Below the pieces are notes generated by a model that ran no database searches, had not been told where the DNA came from, and saw only the letters and a list, made by a program, of their open reading frames with translations. Below, piece by piece: positions 1 through 14,740 of a DNA stretch of 64,000 nt (position 1 is its first letter; every line of letters begins with the position of its first letter). Source of the DNA: Chionis minor (taxonomy: Eukaryota; Chordata; Aves; Charadriiformes; Chionididae); NCBI GenBank assembly GCA_013398295.1, contig VZSF01007805.1, positions 1,174,333 through 1,238,332 of the forward strand, given 5' to 3'. A program made the translations under genes and the position numbers.

Positions 1-3000
1 CCCATAATTGGAGGACTTGATGGAAACCTTGTATGTAGAAAGTAGTAACATTAGTTTTATCATCAAAATGCAATTAAAAAAATCTGACTTCAGAGTTTCT
101 TCTCTCAGATTTTAAATGTTGCGGCTTCGTGATACAAAGTGCTGGTTCAGCATAAACTCGCTTAGCTGTTTCAGAGTTGTTTAAATAACTCTGGTAGGTT
201 CACTTCAAACAGAAGCGCTGTGTTACCAGAAGTTCTGTGTATGTGATGTGACATGACAGCACACCGCAGAAAGCTAACTTGTAAGGATGACTTGGTCTGA
301 GTAAACTTGTCTTGAGGCAGAATTATAAAGTCTTACATTCAGGATCTGGGAAGGAGGCAGTGAGCCACACAAAATCATCGATATAGAGCAAAGTATATTT
401 AAAGTGTCTGTTCTAATGTGTTTGCTCTTTCTGTCCCTCATAAACTGTTAACCTATGAGAACAGTGCGGAGGGGAATTCAGAACCAATACTATTTTACAG
501 TGAAAGACTCATTACAAGAAGATGTTAGTCAAAACACAATAGTCTTTCTATTCAATAACAACTTGCTTTATTCTTCTAATGTTGAAATGTTGACTGATTC
601 TTGTATTTCAGAGTTTGTTGATTGATCCTCCTGGTAGTAGGATGAGATTTCCATGAGAATTGAAGAAATCTGTATTGGCCGCTACATTTGCACCATTCAG
701 GCACAGGCTTGTTGCAGTTGGACACTTGAGACATATTCCAGAGCTGCCTAAATTGATATAAGCTGTACTGTTGCGTTTTTCTGCTCTCACTATAGTTGTT
801 GTGCCACCGCTAGTGCCAACATGACTCCACATTAAACTGGAGTGGGTAATTAATCTGGCTGGGCGGGAAACACCAATTCAGTTTCTTGACTGGCTCCTCT
901 CATCCACCAGTACAATGGAAAGGGCAGGAACACGCAGCTGCCGTGGATGGGGGAGTGTTGTTTGCACTTAAATTAGCCACCATGGAGCTGCACCTTTAAA
1001 TTTTTGGTTTTACATTGAATTCAATCTAATGGTGACAGTTGACTGCCAAAAGCTGCCTTTTATCTTCCATGCTTGCTCATCTGTTGTTTTCTTTAACAAC
1101 TGTGTAACCATGGGCTGTTTATATCAATAAACAATATATCAGCTTAGTGTTTGTTGGATCCTGAAGAGCAACTAGAAGAACACATTTATCCTCTGCTATA
1201 CTTACTGTCCAGGAGATTTTTTTCTTTAAGAGTTATTGGTGCTTTCCCTAGCACCAGTATCCCAGATGGTAGTTTGCTGTTTCAAATAATCTTGTCTTAA
1301 AGTGCGCCTTTATGTCTCGCTTTTCTTCTGCTTCTATTTATTGAGCTAGTAAGGCTCAAATGATGGCTATAAGGTAGTAATTTTCAAATTTTATCTAATC
1401 TCAAAAAGCAGGAGGCTATTTGAAACATTTATTCAGGAAAGAAGTTTTATTTCTTTCCGTCTCTTCACATGTCTTGTATGTAAGGGTGTTTTTCCTTCTG
1501 GCTCTCAAATCTTTTCTTTTTTTCCCCCCTCTCTTTGAATCAAATAAGACTTTGAGGGGGTGTTGTTTTCACCTTGGTAATATTCAGCCAGTGGGTATCT
1601 GACTTCTTGTGTAATTCTGCACAGTGAAAAATGTTGGCAGGAGAAACTGCCAATTTTGTACTATTATATAAAATGAGAGCTTTTTTTCAAGCAGAGATGT
1701 TACTTGTGACTCACCTTCGTGGAATAGTAGATATTGAAACCAGAGAGTTGTGAACACATGCGTTAATTCTATTTCGATGTTGATACCAAGTAGGCTTGCT
1801 AAGGTACAGATTAAAATTATATTAATATCATTTACATTTTTGGTGATGTTTGTGCCTGTATGTAGCCTCTGAACAAGGTGGAGGAGGACTATTATTTGTT
1901 TTGATAACTGTGAAAATAAATTGGTCAGTATAGGAGAGGACACTTGATCTTCCAAGGAGGAAATCAAAGTGGCGACGTGGCATTCTTTAGTTCTGACGTT
2001 GCACCTATAATAAATAATTTGAAATAAATGGATAGTCAGGTTAGAATATGGTTACAAAAGATGGCATGTTTCCCCAGGAAGAAGATCTCAGAGGAAATGT
2101 GATCTGATAGTCGGTGTTGCAGTTCCTGAAGATGCAAAGTGGCACTGCTGCTCAAGTGCTCAAGACGGATGTCTCTGCTTCATCATACCCAATGTTAATT
2201 GACTCTGTATTAGGGTCTTTAGATGATGGAGTCTCCTCCCATGGGCAGATTGTTCCACCTGGGGCTTTTTTCTGGTTATAGAGGGGACTTAAGCAACCAG
2301 CTTACGCTTGTAAGCTGAAGCTGTGCTGCAGAGGGTAGAGTTGTTACGCTTTTGCTAGAGTCATCAGTGTTGCACTAACTCTGAGTCATCTATGCAATGT
2401 GTCAGGGGTGTCCAAGTTGCTTTGGGTATTTAATATAAAATCTTAAACCAAAAGAAGGCAGTTTGTTGAAGACAAAAAGAAGCCAGTAAAATTGTTGAAT
2501 AGATACATCTGTGGATGAAAGTGCATGTATTTTGGATGCCAGTCATCTGTTGAACTTGTAAGTAATGGTCTTTATTTAACAAAGCTTTTAAACAGTGAGT
2601 ATATTCACGCTGTTGCTTTGAGACTGCTTTTTGTACTCAGTGTACAGAAAACATCAATAAATGCAATATTTTGGAGTTGTGCCTCATGGATACAAGTAGT
2701 ATGGAAATGCAGCAGTCAGGTAGTCAGTGAGAATGAGTGTTGACAAAGTAAGTAGTAGCTGTTGTTTTTCATTGGTATAGTTTCTTTTCATTTTACTTGG
2801 TGACTGTTCTGAAATGTGATAACCACAGAGTTGATGTAATCAACATTTTCAGTAAGTATTCACCTTATTACTTAACATACATTAAAACTCCGGCGTTCAC
2901 TTGAAGGAAACTAATGAAAGGGATAAGTAAATTAGATAATGTTTTGGTTTTTTAAAAAATAAAATTTAAACTGAGAAAAATCTCTGCTGGGTAATGCAGT

Positions 3001-3105
3001 GGCAGATTTAAAAATTGTTTCATTAACCTGTATCAAAATCATATAGGTTTCAAATAGAGGCTTCTAAATAAATGGAAAGATTGACTAGTTTGTTTTGTTT
3101 TTCAG
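1..3105 (+). other. BCL10: Presumed BCL10 intron 1 (upstream part cut by window edge)
   Basis: This AT-rich stretch ends in a polypyrimidine tract and the acceptor TTTTCAG at 3099-3105, directly before BCL10 exon 2. In the family a short first coding exon of about 20 codons comes before this exon. I searched by eye for a GC-rich first exon with a donor and found none, so exon 1 and the promoter probably lie left of the window. Apart from a minus-strand open frame at 608-832, listed separately, I see no gene or recognisable repeat here. Confidence 0.6.
608..863 (-). other. Unexplained minus-strand open frame, possible pseudogene or lost exon
   Basis: An open frame of 74 codons from an ATG (832 down to 608) runs upstream without a stop for about 12 to 15 more codons. 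It has balanced, protein-like composition, with four cysteines and a Gly/Thr-rich start, and no low complexity. A second minus-strand frame is open for about 40 codons immediately upstream, at roughly 985-858. I do not recognise the protein. It could be a decayed processed gene, a terminal exon of an antisense transcript, or chance. The segment lies inside presumed BCL10 intron 1 on the opposite strand. Confidence 0.2.
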
Positions 3106-3394
3106 GCTTTAGAAAGGATGCGTCCTTACCTGTGTGACAAAATCATAGCTGAGAGACACTTTGATTACCTTCGTTCAAAGAAAATACTCACTAGAGAGGA
3201 CACAGAAGAAATTTCTTCTCGATCTTCCAGTAGGAAAAAAACTGGGAAGTTACTGGACTACTTGGCTGAAAACCCAAAGGGACTAGATGCTTTAATTGAA
3301 TCTATCAGACGAGAAAGAACACAAAACTTCCTGTTACAAAAGATAACTGACGTAGTGTTGAAAGTCAAAAATGAAAAACTTGAAGCTCTCAAGG
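3106..3394 (+). CDS. BCL10: BCL10 exon 2 (CARD domain)
   Basis: The acceptor TTTTCAG ends at 3105 and the donor GTGAGA starts at 3395. The exon is 289 nt, enters in phase 0 and leaves in phase 1. It holds nearly the whole death-fold CARD, whose helices mediate filament formation. Confidence 0.95.
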
Positions 3395-4870
3395 GTGAGA
3401 AGTTTATAATAATATTTTGTAAGATGTAAGTTCTGTCTCGAGGGCCTGCAGAATTAAACTCCAATAATTCTTTAAATCATGTTTCTTCGTACAGATTATT
3501 TTTTTTACTTCCTCTAGTGTTTGGGACAACATTCTTGGAAATATTGCCAGTTTCAGTTTAAGATACTAGTGCACGTATCCTAGCTCTGCCTTTTTACTAT
3601 CTGAACATATCATAAATAACAAATTGCAAAAAACCTTACCGTGTGTTGCTGTGATGGATAAGTCTGTCTTCACATCTCAGTTTTGCTTTCTATGAAGTTC
3701 TAATTCAGAACTCAAAATAGGTGGTTATCTTCCATCTTGCATTTCTCTTGAAGCTATTTGCTGCAGTGGCAGGATGCTCTGGTTTTGTTAGACTTTGCAC
3801 CTCTGCAGAAGGTAGGCCAGCAAATGCAACCCGAGGGGAATTCTGCTGCTTGCCTTCAGTGGCAAAACTCCAAATTAGGCACTGTAAATGTATGCATGTG
3901 TTGTATTGTACAGGTAGAGGAGTTTTTGACACCCCCAAAGCCTGAAGTGACTATACATACTCAGATTTTAAAGCAGATAAAGCATTCTAAACCAAAAAAA
4001 AAAAAAAAAAAACAAAACAAAAACCCAACCTTACTTCCCCTTCCACACCCGTGAAAAGAGAAATAAAGAAGGAAGAAAGTATATTTTTAACCCTAGAGAT
4101 GCAAGGCCTGAAGTTTTCTCTGGCTTCAGGTAAAACAGCCTTCAAATGCAGTCCACTCTGGAGAACCATGTAGCTGAAGCTTTTAAAAGTTGAAGAACCG
4201 AGTGAGAAAAATCTGTCAAAAGATGGGTCAAAGGGCTAAAGTGACTTCGTAAAATGAAGCTTAAATTACGGTGCATCTTTGGGAAGTAGTAGCTGGTACA
4301 GAAATATAGAGAAATCGGTCGCATAAGCCTAGATAACCTGCATGTGTGGTTTTTTTTTTTAATTTGTCATGAATATTGGGCTGTCACATGTGAGACGAAG
4401 AGGCTGAAAATACAGACATTCGATCTTTGACAATCTTGATATTAAATCAGAGCACAGTTTTAAGAGTGCACTATGTTGTAACTGGTCTGTTTTTTGTCTT
4501 AGGTCTAAGCTGCAGCACCTGTATGACCTCACTGTATGGAGGAACGAATGATCTCTCTAGGTCCTATTCTGATGAATCTAATTATTTTGATAAAACAAAA
4601 GACAAAGAATCTACCCAGATACATCATCCAGAAGAAGATTATAGCACCGCCGCGTTTGTGTCTGCTGTCTCTCTCCATTCAATGAATGTGCCAGTCGCGG
4701 AGATGGGAAATGCCGAGAGTGCTGTGTTCTCAGCCACCCTTCCAGGGCCCGGAGACCCCGGTGCACCCCCTCTCCCCCCAGACCTCCAGGCAGAGCAGCA
4801 GGAACCATGTACTAGTTCAAGTGACAATTGCTTTTTGCCTTTAAGATCGCGTTCTCTTCAACCACAGTGA
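3106..4870 (+). CDS. BCL10: BCL10 immune signalling adaptor, partial (coding exons 2 and 3)
   Basis: BCL10 is the cytoplasmic CARD adaptor that polymerises under CARD9/10/11/14 and recruits MALT1 to activate NF-kB. Two exons are visible, 3106-3394 and 4503-4870, joined in phase 1 through a glycine codon, and give 218 residues. Exon 2 carries the CARD, with IIAERHFDYLRSKKILTRED and KLLDYLAENPKGLDALIES as clear family blocks. Exon 3 is Ser/Thr-rich, as expected of the MALT1-binding tail, and keeps PGDPGAPPLPP and the terminal FLPLRSRS. Human BCL10 is 233 aa, so about 20 N-terminal residues from exon 1 are missing; exon 2 begins in frame with Ala-Leu-Glu, as in human. The ATG at 3118 is internal and is not the start. 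No frameshift or stop is seen. Confidence 0.95.
3395..4502 (+). other. BCL10: BCL10 intron 2
   Basis: This 1108 bp intron has a GTGAGA donor and a TTTTTTGTCTTAG acceptor. It contains a run of 19 A at 3994-4012 that continues as an A/C-rich tail to about 4027, the type of sequence left by an old poly(A) tail. I see no coding sequence. Confidence 0.9.
4503..4870 (+). CDS. BCL10: BCL10 exon 3 (C-terminal MALT1-binding and Ser/Thr-rich tail) with stop
   Basis: The exon starts after TCTTAG at 4502, completes the glycine codon, and reads Leu-Ser-Cys-Ser-Thr-Cys, which corresponds to the start of the MALT1-interaction segment in the family. It ends at TGA 4868-4870. The middle part is divergent, while the proline-rich block and the last 15 residues are conserved. 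Confidence 0.94.
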
Positions 4871-6884
4871 ACATAGTGATTTTTGTCTGTTCATCCCAAT
4901 AGTACTGAAACGTTGTCTGATGTCTCAAAAGGATAAAAAACAAAAAAAAGTTTTCAACTGCTAACTAGCCAAATCAGAGGAGACAGTTTGTGCTATTTAC
5001 TGTTTTTAAGGAGTCGGGTGTTTTGTAATTGGGTGACTCTGGAGCTGCTTGATTTTTATGTTCTTTAGGGAGCTTTTTTTCAAAAGATCATGGTATTACA
5101 CCAGCAAAGGTTTGTTTTTTAAACCAATGTATTTAAGATTTCACATTTAGTTGCAGATATTTAAGCTGCAGTTATAGACCAAATGTGTTTTTTTTCTTCC
5201 TGCAGAAACTAAGAAATCAGTTTTTCTTAAAGTTTCTGTGCCAGGTGAGTTGTGAAGGATGGTTAGGAAAAGTATTCAGTATTGAAAAATAACTTTCTGA
5301 ACTAAAAAGCTTAAGCTTACTTATCAAAAAGCTTAAACTCATTCACCAAATTAAATGTTTCTCTGTAGGATAAATTCTGCCTTCTATGTATGCATGTGGA
5401 GCTCTAGTTGCAAAAAAACCCACCCGAATCTGGCCAAATCTGTAGCTATCCTTACTTGCAAAAAGTTTAATTGTCTGAACTTTGTTCTCTGTCCTAGCAG
5501 TAAATCAAAAGGCACTCGGTGTTGCAGTAATTTGAATTAGCAGATATACTTCCACAAGTCATAGCATATTATTGTACATTAGTTAAAAATTTATCATTTG
5601 AGATGCACTTTAAATATAAATTCTCATCAGTACTGGAAAAGGAATGTAAACTGCTGTAACAGCATCATGTGGGCTGTAAGAAAATAGTATTGTATAATGC
5701 TGTTAAGGACCAAAGCTTGTATATTTTGTCCCAGAAGGTAAGTAGAGGAGGAGTCCTGTAGCAAGAAAGTATCCCTACCCAAAGGACTCTTGGAAATGTT
5801 GCACTTCAGATACCTTCAGATAGGCAGGTTTACATTTCAAATTGTTTAGTGTCAAATGCATTTTAAACTATTTCAACATGGGAAGGTTCTCATTTCTTGA
5901 CACAACGTAACATGCTGTATTCCTCTCATACTCCACTCTCGAGTTGTAATTATTTTTTATGAGGTTGGCCTATAATCACTTTAAAATTACTAGGCAAAGA
6001 CAAACTGTTACTTGGAAATGTGTACAGTTGTGTTCTACAGTACTACACTTCAAAGTGATGGGATTTTTTTTTCAGTATATCAAAGGGTTGGTTTGTATTT
6101 AAGGCTTTAAATTATTTTGGCTGTCGTACAGTGCTATAGCCATGTCATTCAATTCAAATTCAAAGCCAGGTGATATTCCTAAACTGTGTTCTCCTTTTGT
6201 GGAGGCAGGGCATCTGCAGGACCTCAATGTAGTCTCTAATTTTTTTTTTTCCATGTTTACTCTGGTTTTGGAGGTAGGTTAAAATAAACTGCAATGTTCA
6301 ACTACCCTCCATGCTTAGTATATGAATAGCTTACATTCGATAAAGATGTGAGCTTCTGTTTAGTATTTATAAACATCCTCGTTTTTCTTCTGTACATCTA
6401 CTGTCATAGACTGTCAGGACAGTGAAAATGCTTTTCAACAGAACTGCTTGGTTCAGAAGGCCCTCTGGAAGTGAAGTGTCTAAATATGCAAGCAGAATTT
6501 TGCTCCGTAACATGAAATTAACGGTAGGCTTAAATACCTCTCTTCCATTAACTGGAACTGCAGTTGCACATACTCTAAGAAATTATTTGTCTAAATGCCC
6601 GCTGTAATCACCTTCAAGAGCCGTGCTTAGGTTTGGGTCCCTTCTTGGATTCTTGTAAATGGAAGAGAGCGAGCAAGCTTGGCCTTAACTGAAAAAGAGC
6701 ATCAGCTGAGGGTGCAGATAGCCTTGGAGATCTAAGTCCCGCGCCTGCCCTGTAGCCTGCAGGGATCGCTCCTCCAGTGGAGCCTGTTAACCTGAGACTT
6801 TAAATGAATGTATTATCTTACCAAATGTTTATAATGTGCATTTTTTTTTTAATTTGAAATACTTCTATCAACTTTTGGAATAAA
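4871..6884 (+). other. BCL10: BCL10 3' untranslated region (end estimated)
   Basis: This is AT-rich sequence with no coding signal after the BCL10 stop. AATAAA hexamers occur at 6283-6288 and 6879-6884; the second is followed by T/G-rich sequence and is the more likely distal site. The end point is inferred from these hexamers only. Confidence 0.6.
6879..6884 (+). promoter_or_regulatory. BCL10: Candidate BCL10 polyadenylation signal AATAAA
   Basis: A canonical hexamer about 2 kb after the stop codon, followed within 30 nt by a T/G-rich stretch. An alternative proximal hexamer lies at 6283-6288. Confidence 0.5.
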
Positions 6885-10317
<3,433 letters not shown>

Positions 10318-10902
10318 GCAAGGTGTGCTGGATTTAGCCATAATGAGAATTTCAATGAACTTGAATTCCTCTGCTGGAATGGGAAACAAATACATGTTTA
10401 CTGAATTTCTCTCTCCTATCGGGTAGGGAATTTTATTTCTGTAGTATGCTTGCCTTTTGGAAAGCGCAAAATTAAATGGACAGTGTCATGATAGGAGCTC
10501 ATCTACTGAACAAAACTTAAACCTGTTTATTTAAAAGATCCGTTGTGATGGATACTTGTACTGATGCCAGTTACAGGGCTTCGTGGTATTTTGTTTATCA
10601 AGAAACCTGGTAACGTGAACTTTTCTGGACTGACTTTTCCATTGTGTCAAAACCTTTTATAAAGGAGTATATACTAAAGATTCTCTAAGTACTGTCCTGT
10701 GATATGTTTGCATAATGTTGTTTTGAAGTGTATGTAAAGACTGCAGATAGATCACTGGAATAAAACTACATTTGAAAAAGTCTGCGGTATAAATATTGCG
10801 TTACATGCTCGGTGAATAGGAGGATGAATTCTGTACTTTATGCATTTCAGTGACGTATTTCTTGGGAAAAAACAGATTCCTCAGGGTTTTGTTTGTAATA
10901 AA
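10318..10902 (+). other. C1orf52: C1orf52 3' untranslated region (end estimated)
   Basis: AATAAA hexamers lie at 10759-10764 and 10897-10902, with a further one at 11277-11282. No coding sequence is seen. The end is placed by the second hexamer and is uncertain. Confidence 0.55.
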
Positions 10903-13900
10903 TACGCAACTGCAAACTGAAAAAAACATGGACCCAATAATGGAGTTTAATATTTGATAATGAGTTTTGATGTTATGTGATCTGCATCAGTGAAATACGA
11001 GACTAACTGGTACAGGAAGAATTGAAACATTTAACGTATTCTTCCTAAAATTGAAAACAGAATCTAGATATTTATGTAGAAAAAAAATATGACAAAGGTG
11101 AGATAGAGTCTTTACTGCCAAATTGTATTTATTTCAGTCCAAACAGTTGATAATCTTCTCAAAGTGTTAGTATTTGTTGTGTTTGTGATATACTGCTGCA
11201 TGGATTTTTGGGTCCGGATATGAAAAGGTACCAGCAAAACTGGGTTGGAGGGAGGGGTGTTCTGGGTTTATTTTCAAATAAAGCTTCCATGCCTTAGGAA
11301 ATCTGCAGTGAGATCAGGCCTACTAATAGAAGTTTATGTAATTAAACTATTAATGTAAACATTCATAACTTTTATTTTCCTTCTGTCTTGGATTAGCTTT
11401 AATTTGGCAGAATGGATTCTGTATGCATATGTGCTAATACGATATTAATATTTTTTAAAGTTATTTTTAAAAAAAATTCTTATGAACCTCAATAGATAGA
11501 AAAATGTACCCCTCTTTAATGAGTATATGGAATTAGTGACAAGTTACGTGATTCTAGCCTTGGCAGTGTGATAATGCTTTCTCTGCATCCTTCTCTACCT
11601 GCAGACTCCGTAGCCGCTCCTTGCCAATTGCACAGGCCTTTGGGCCAAATGGGTGATATATTCCACCTCTTCTGTGCTGCCGGTCTGGAAACAATTCAAA
11701 AAATGGTAATTGTACACAGCTGAGGGTTCCCTGCACACCAGCTCTCCTAGCACAAGCCCAAGTATCTGAGGCTGTCGTAGCAAGCCCTGAGGCGAGGGGC
11801 GGTGTGGTGGCAAAGCTGATGTAGGGCCACATCTGCGTGTGGTTTCTCAAAAGACTCTGGCTCCGGGAGAGGTGGCTGGGCTGGAGCAGGGACTGGGCTG
11901 GCAGGGAGCAGAGCAGAGCTGGCCTCCGCACTGTGAGGGGAACCTCCCGTGCCCTTAATGACGATCCTGCTGAGTTCCAGCTGGGATGGAGGCTCCCTCG
12001 CAGCAGTCATTCAGCAGTTTATCCCTTGCCAAAATGGAGCTTTTACTAGGTGGGCAGCCAGTGAGCGTGGCAGTGGAGGAGCTGTGGATATCTGCATTTT
12101 GTTGAGTTGAGAGGCCATAAATGCCTGTACTTTGCTTTGTCTAGAATGCTAGTGTAAACTCTCCCTTATTCTAGTAATAGTGCATGAAACTTCTACTAAA
12201 AATTGCCTAAAGCTGACCAGTTCTCTTATAGGAACTGCTGTGTCCACGCAGGTAATGCAGCCTTACATCATCCGCTTCAGGATGTGGATTGTCCTGTCCC
12301 AGCTGCTCAGGTAGCTGGTCACTAGGTCCTGGTCATCTGGGATCAAATGGTTTCCGTGAGCTTCACTTACAGGGAAAGAAAGGATGTTTTTCTTGCAGTG
12401 CTGAAGGCATGAAGTCTCTGAATGAAAAGGCTTGCTCTAATCTGTTTGGTTTTTTTCTGTGTCTGCTGTCCTAACGTAGCTAGGCTGAAGGTGCTGATCT
12501 TCAGAGAATGTGGTAGAAAAGATGACTGCTTGTGCTCCTTTTTTAATGGAAATATGTTTATACTGTAGCTGGCATAGAGAGCCGAGCATGGGGAATAGCA
12601 GTGAGCTCCTGTTCAGACAGGAAAATCAGATGTTTGGGCAGTTTCCCAAAGGTTTGGTCTGTGTCCAGACAGTGAGTTGCAGATTTAGTATGTCCAGCTA
12701 GACACTTCTTGAGAAATCCGCCTCTGCTGTCCTCTATGTACAGGATTTATTCCAAGGTTATGTGGGATGAATGGTACCATTTCTTCAAATGTGAGGGATT
12801 TGACATGAAGTACACGGTTCGATGGACTGATTAATTCTCAAGTCTGACAGTTCTGTTTGCTACTGAAGTGTTCCTTGAAGAGCGCTAGAGCTGAAGGTTA
12901 ATTCACCAGCTGTGGAAGTAGGATGCATCCCTACAGCTGCCATGGCCAAGGAGGCTTTTGTCCTTGTATTGTTTGCTCTGCTGTTCTGAGGGGCTGTTTG
13001 GGAAGTTACCATGTTAATCACTCCTTTTGTTTTCAGATTATATGATGTATGGGATATCCAGTTGTCTTGAAGTTAATACCAGCTGATACTCAGTTTCCAA
13101 GGAGGAAACCAGTGTGGCTAATCCGGGAGAAAAATGATTAATTGTATTATGTACAGGTTGAGGAAATCTTCGTTGTAAGCGGTGACCATGGCAGCTTCCC
13201 TATTCAGGAGAAACGGCAAAAGGAACTATGCTCCTTTTTCTTAAGTAAGACATCTGAAAGAAGGCTGTGAGAGCCTGTCTGAAGCCGAGTTATCCAGGTG
13301 GAATGCTTCTGCTGCTGGAAGTTTTTTGGTAGTGATGCTTCAGTGCATCGTCTTCAGGAGAAGATAGTGAGAGAAGTGCTAGTGCCGCAGCTTCTGGAGC
13401 AAGTCAGATTTCTTGACACACAGAGCATACAAAAAAGCCCAGAGCAGGGAGGGGACTGCTCAGAGATAAGAGACAGCATGTGCATTTTATTGTAAGTAAA
13501 TGAGATTACATAAAATAAAGGTTATGTTTGTATCATCAGTGACTTGTAAAACGACTGCAGAACTCCCCATAGTGGAAAAAACGCTCACCACCTAACTGTG
13601 GTGAGAAAATGGCTGGAAAGGTAGAAAATGTTCCCAGCGATCGGCTTTGGTAGTATGAGAAGCACGTGCTTCTGTCGGAGGGGAAAAACCACAGGTTTCT
13701 ATAGTTGGTACAAAGAGGCTGTTTTGGAACAGCTGGATTGAGTGAGACAGAATGTAGCTACTAGCCAGGAGAGGAAGAAAAGGAGAGAAAGCCCACTGAT
13801 TTTGCCAAGAATCTGTATGGTCTTACTCAGATCACATAAAAAGCTTCTAAGAAAAACAGGCAATAGGCTAAATTATAAATGTTCATCTGGAGTTGGGCTT

Positions 13901-14740
13901 CTAGATCAAGATTACTGATAACGCATCCGTGGCATTCATAGCTATGAAGCTGTAAAATTAACAGCCATTGTTCACGTTCCTCAACAAGTCCCTGGAGAGA
14001 GCACTCCCAGGAAAGATGCAGTCACGGTAAGCCTTGCAATTACAGGAGTGCATCCAACAGTCCCCAAAAGGGGATTCAAGTCTTCTCTGTTCCCTTTTTG
14101 CATGATTAGGAGAAGTGACACAGATTTACAAACCAAGAAAAATTAATAATGATGTGGTGCTTAATGAAAGCAGATAGGATAAGCGTGAAGAAATGAGCAA
14201 TAAGAAGATTTTCGCATTTGCTTTGAAAGTAGAAGCGGGAAAGACTCGGAAGAAGCTGAGGGACAAACCTTGGTGGAACAAGAAACAGACTTGAAGGTTT
14301 TCTTCAGGTCTGGGCAGGTGATCATGCAAAATTGGCTACTCTGTGCATGAGGATCAGTGAAATGTGTGAGTGAACACTGACTAAACTTAAACCGATAGCT
14401 CAGATGTTCCAAAAATCTCTCGCTAGAGAACAGTTTATCCTGGATTGTCTTTCAAGAGGAGACAGTGACAGCGACAGTGAACATACACCCCCGCTGACAA
14501 ATGGGGAAGATTGGCGCTGAAAATGAGCCCTCTATTAACTCATCATCATGCTGTTTTTATGATGAATCAAATGTGATGATGATCATTATGTGTAATGGGG
14601 AAAAAAAGGCAGTAAAAAAAGGTGTACAAGTTTGATCGGAGAAAATTCTCTTAAAAATTTGTCAAGATTAGAAAAACAGTGTCTGGAAGGCAATTAATTT
14701 GCTGTGAAAGCATTGTGTTGCCTCCAGATGCTGGCACAAT
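10903..14740. other. Intergenic sequence without recognisable gene
   Basis: Only short, poorly supported open frames occur here. I looked for a gag-like or protease-like region that would extend the gypsy-type relic at 14.74 kb to the left and could not support one. No intact repeat family is recognised. Confidence 0.6.

Noticed and set aside
13298..13495. Possible gag-like piece left of the gypsy-type relic
   Set aside because: Only a 65-codon frame with no gag motif or zinc knuckle; support is too weak.
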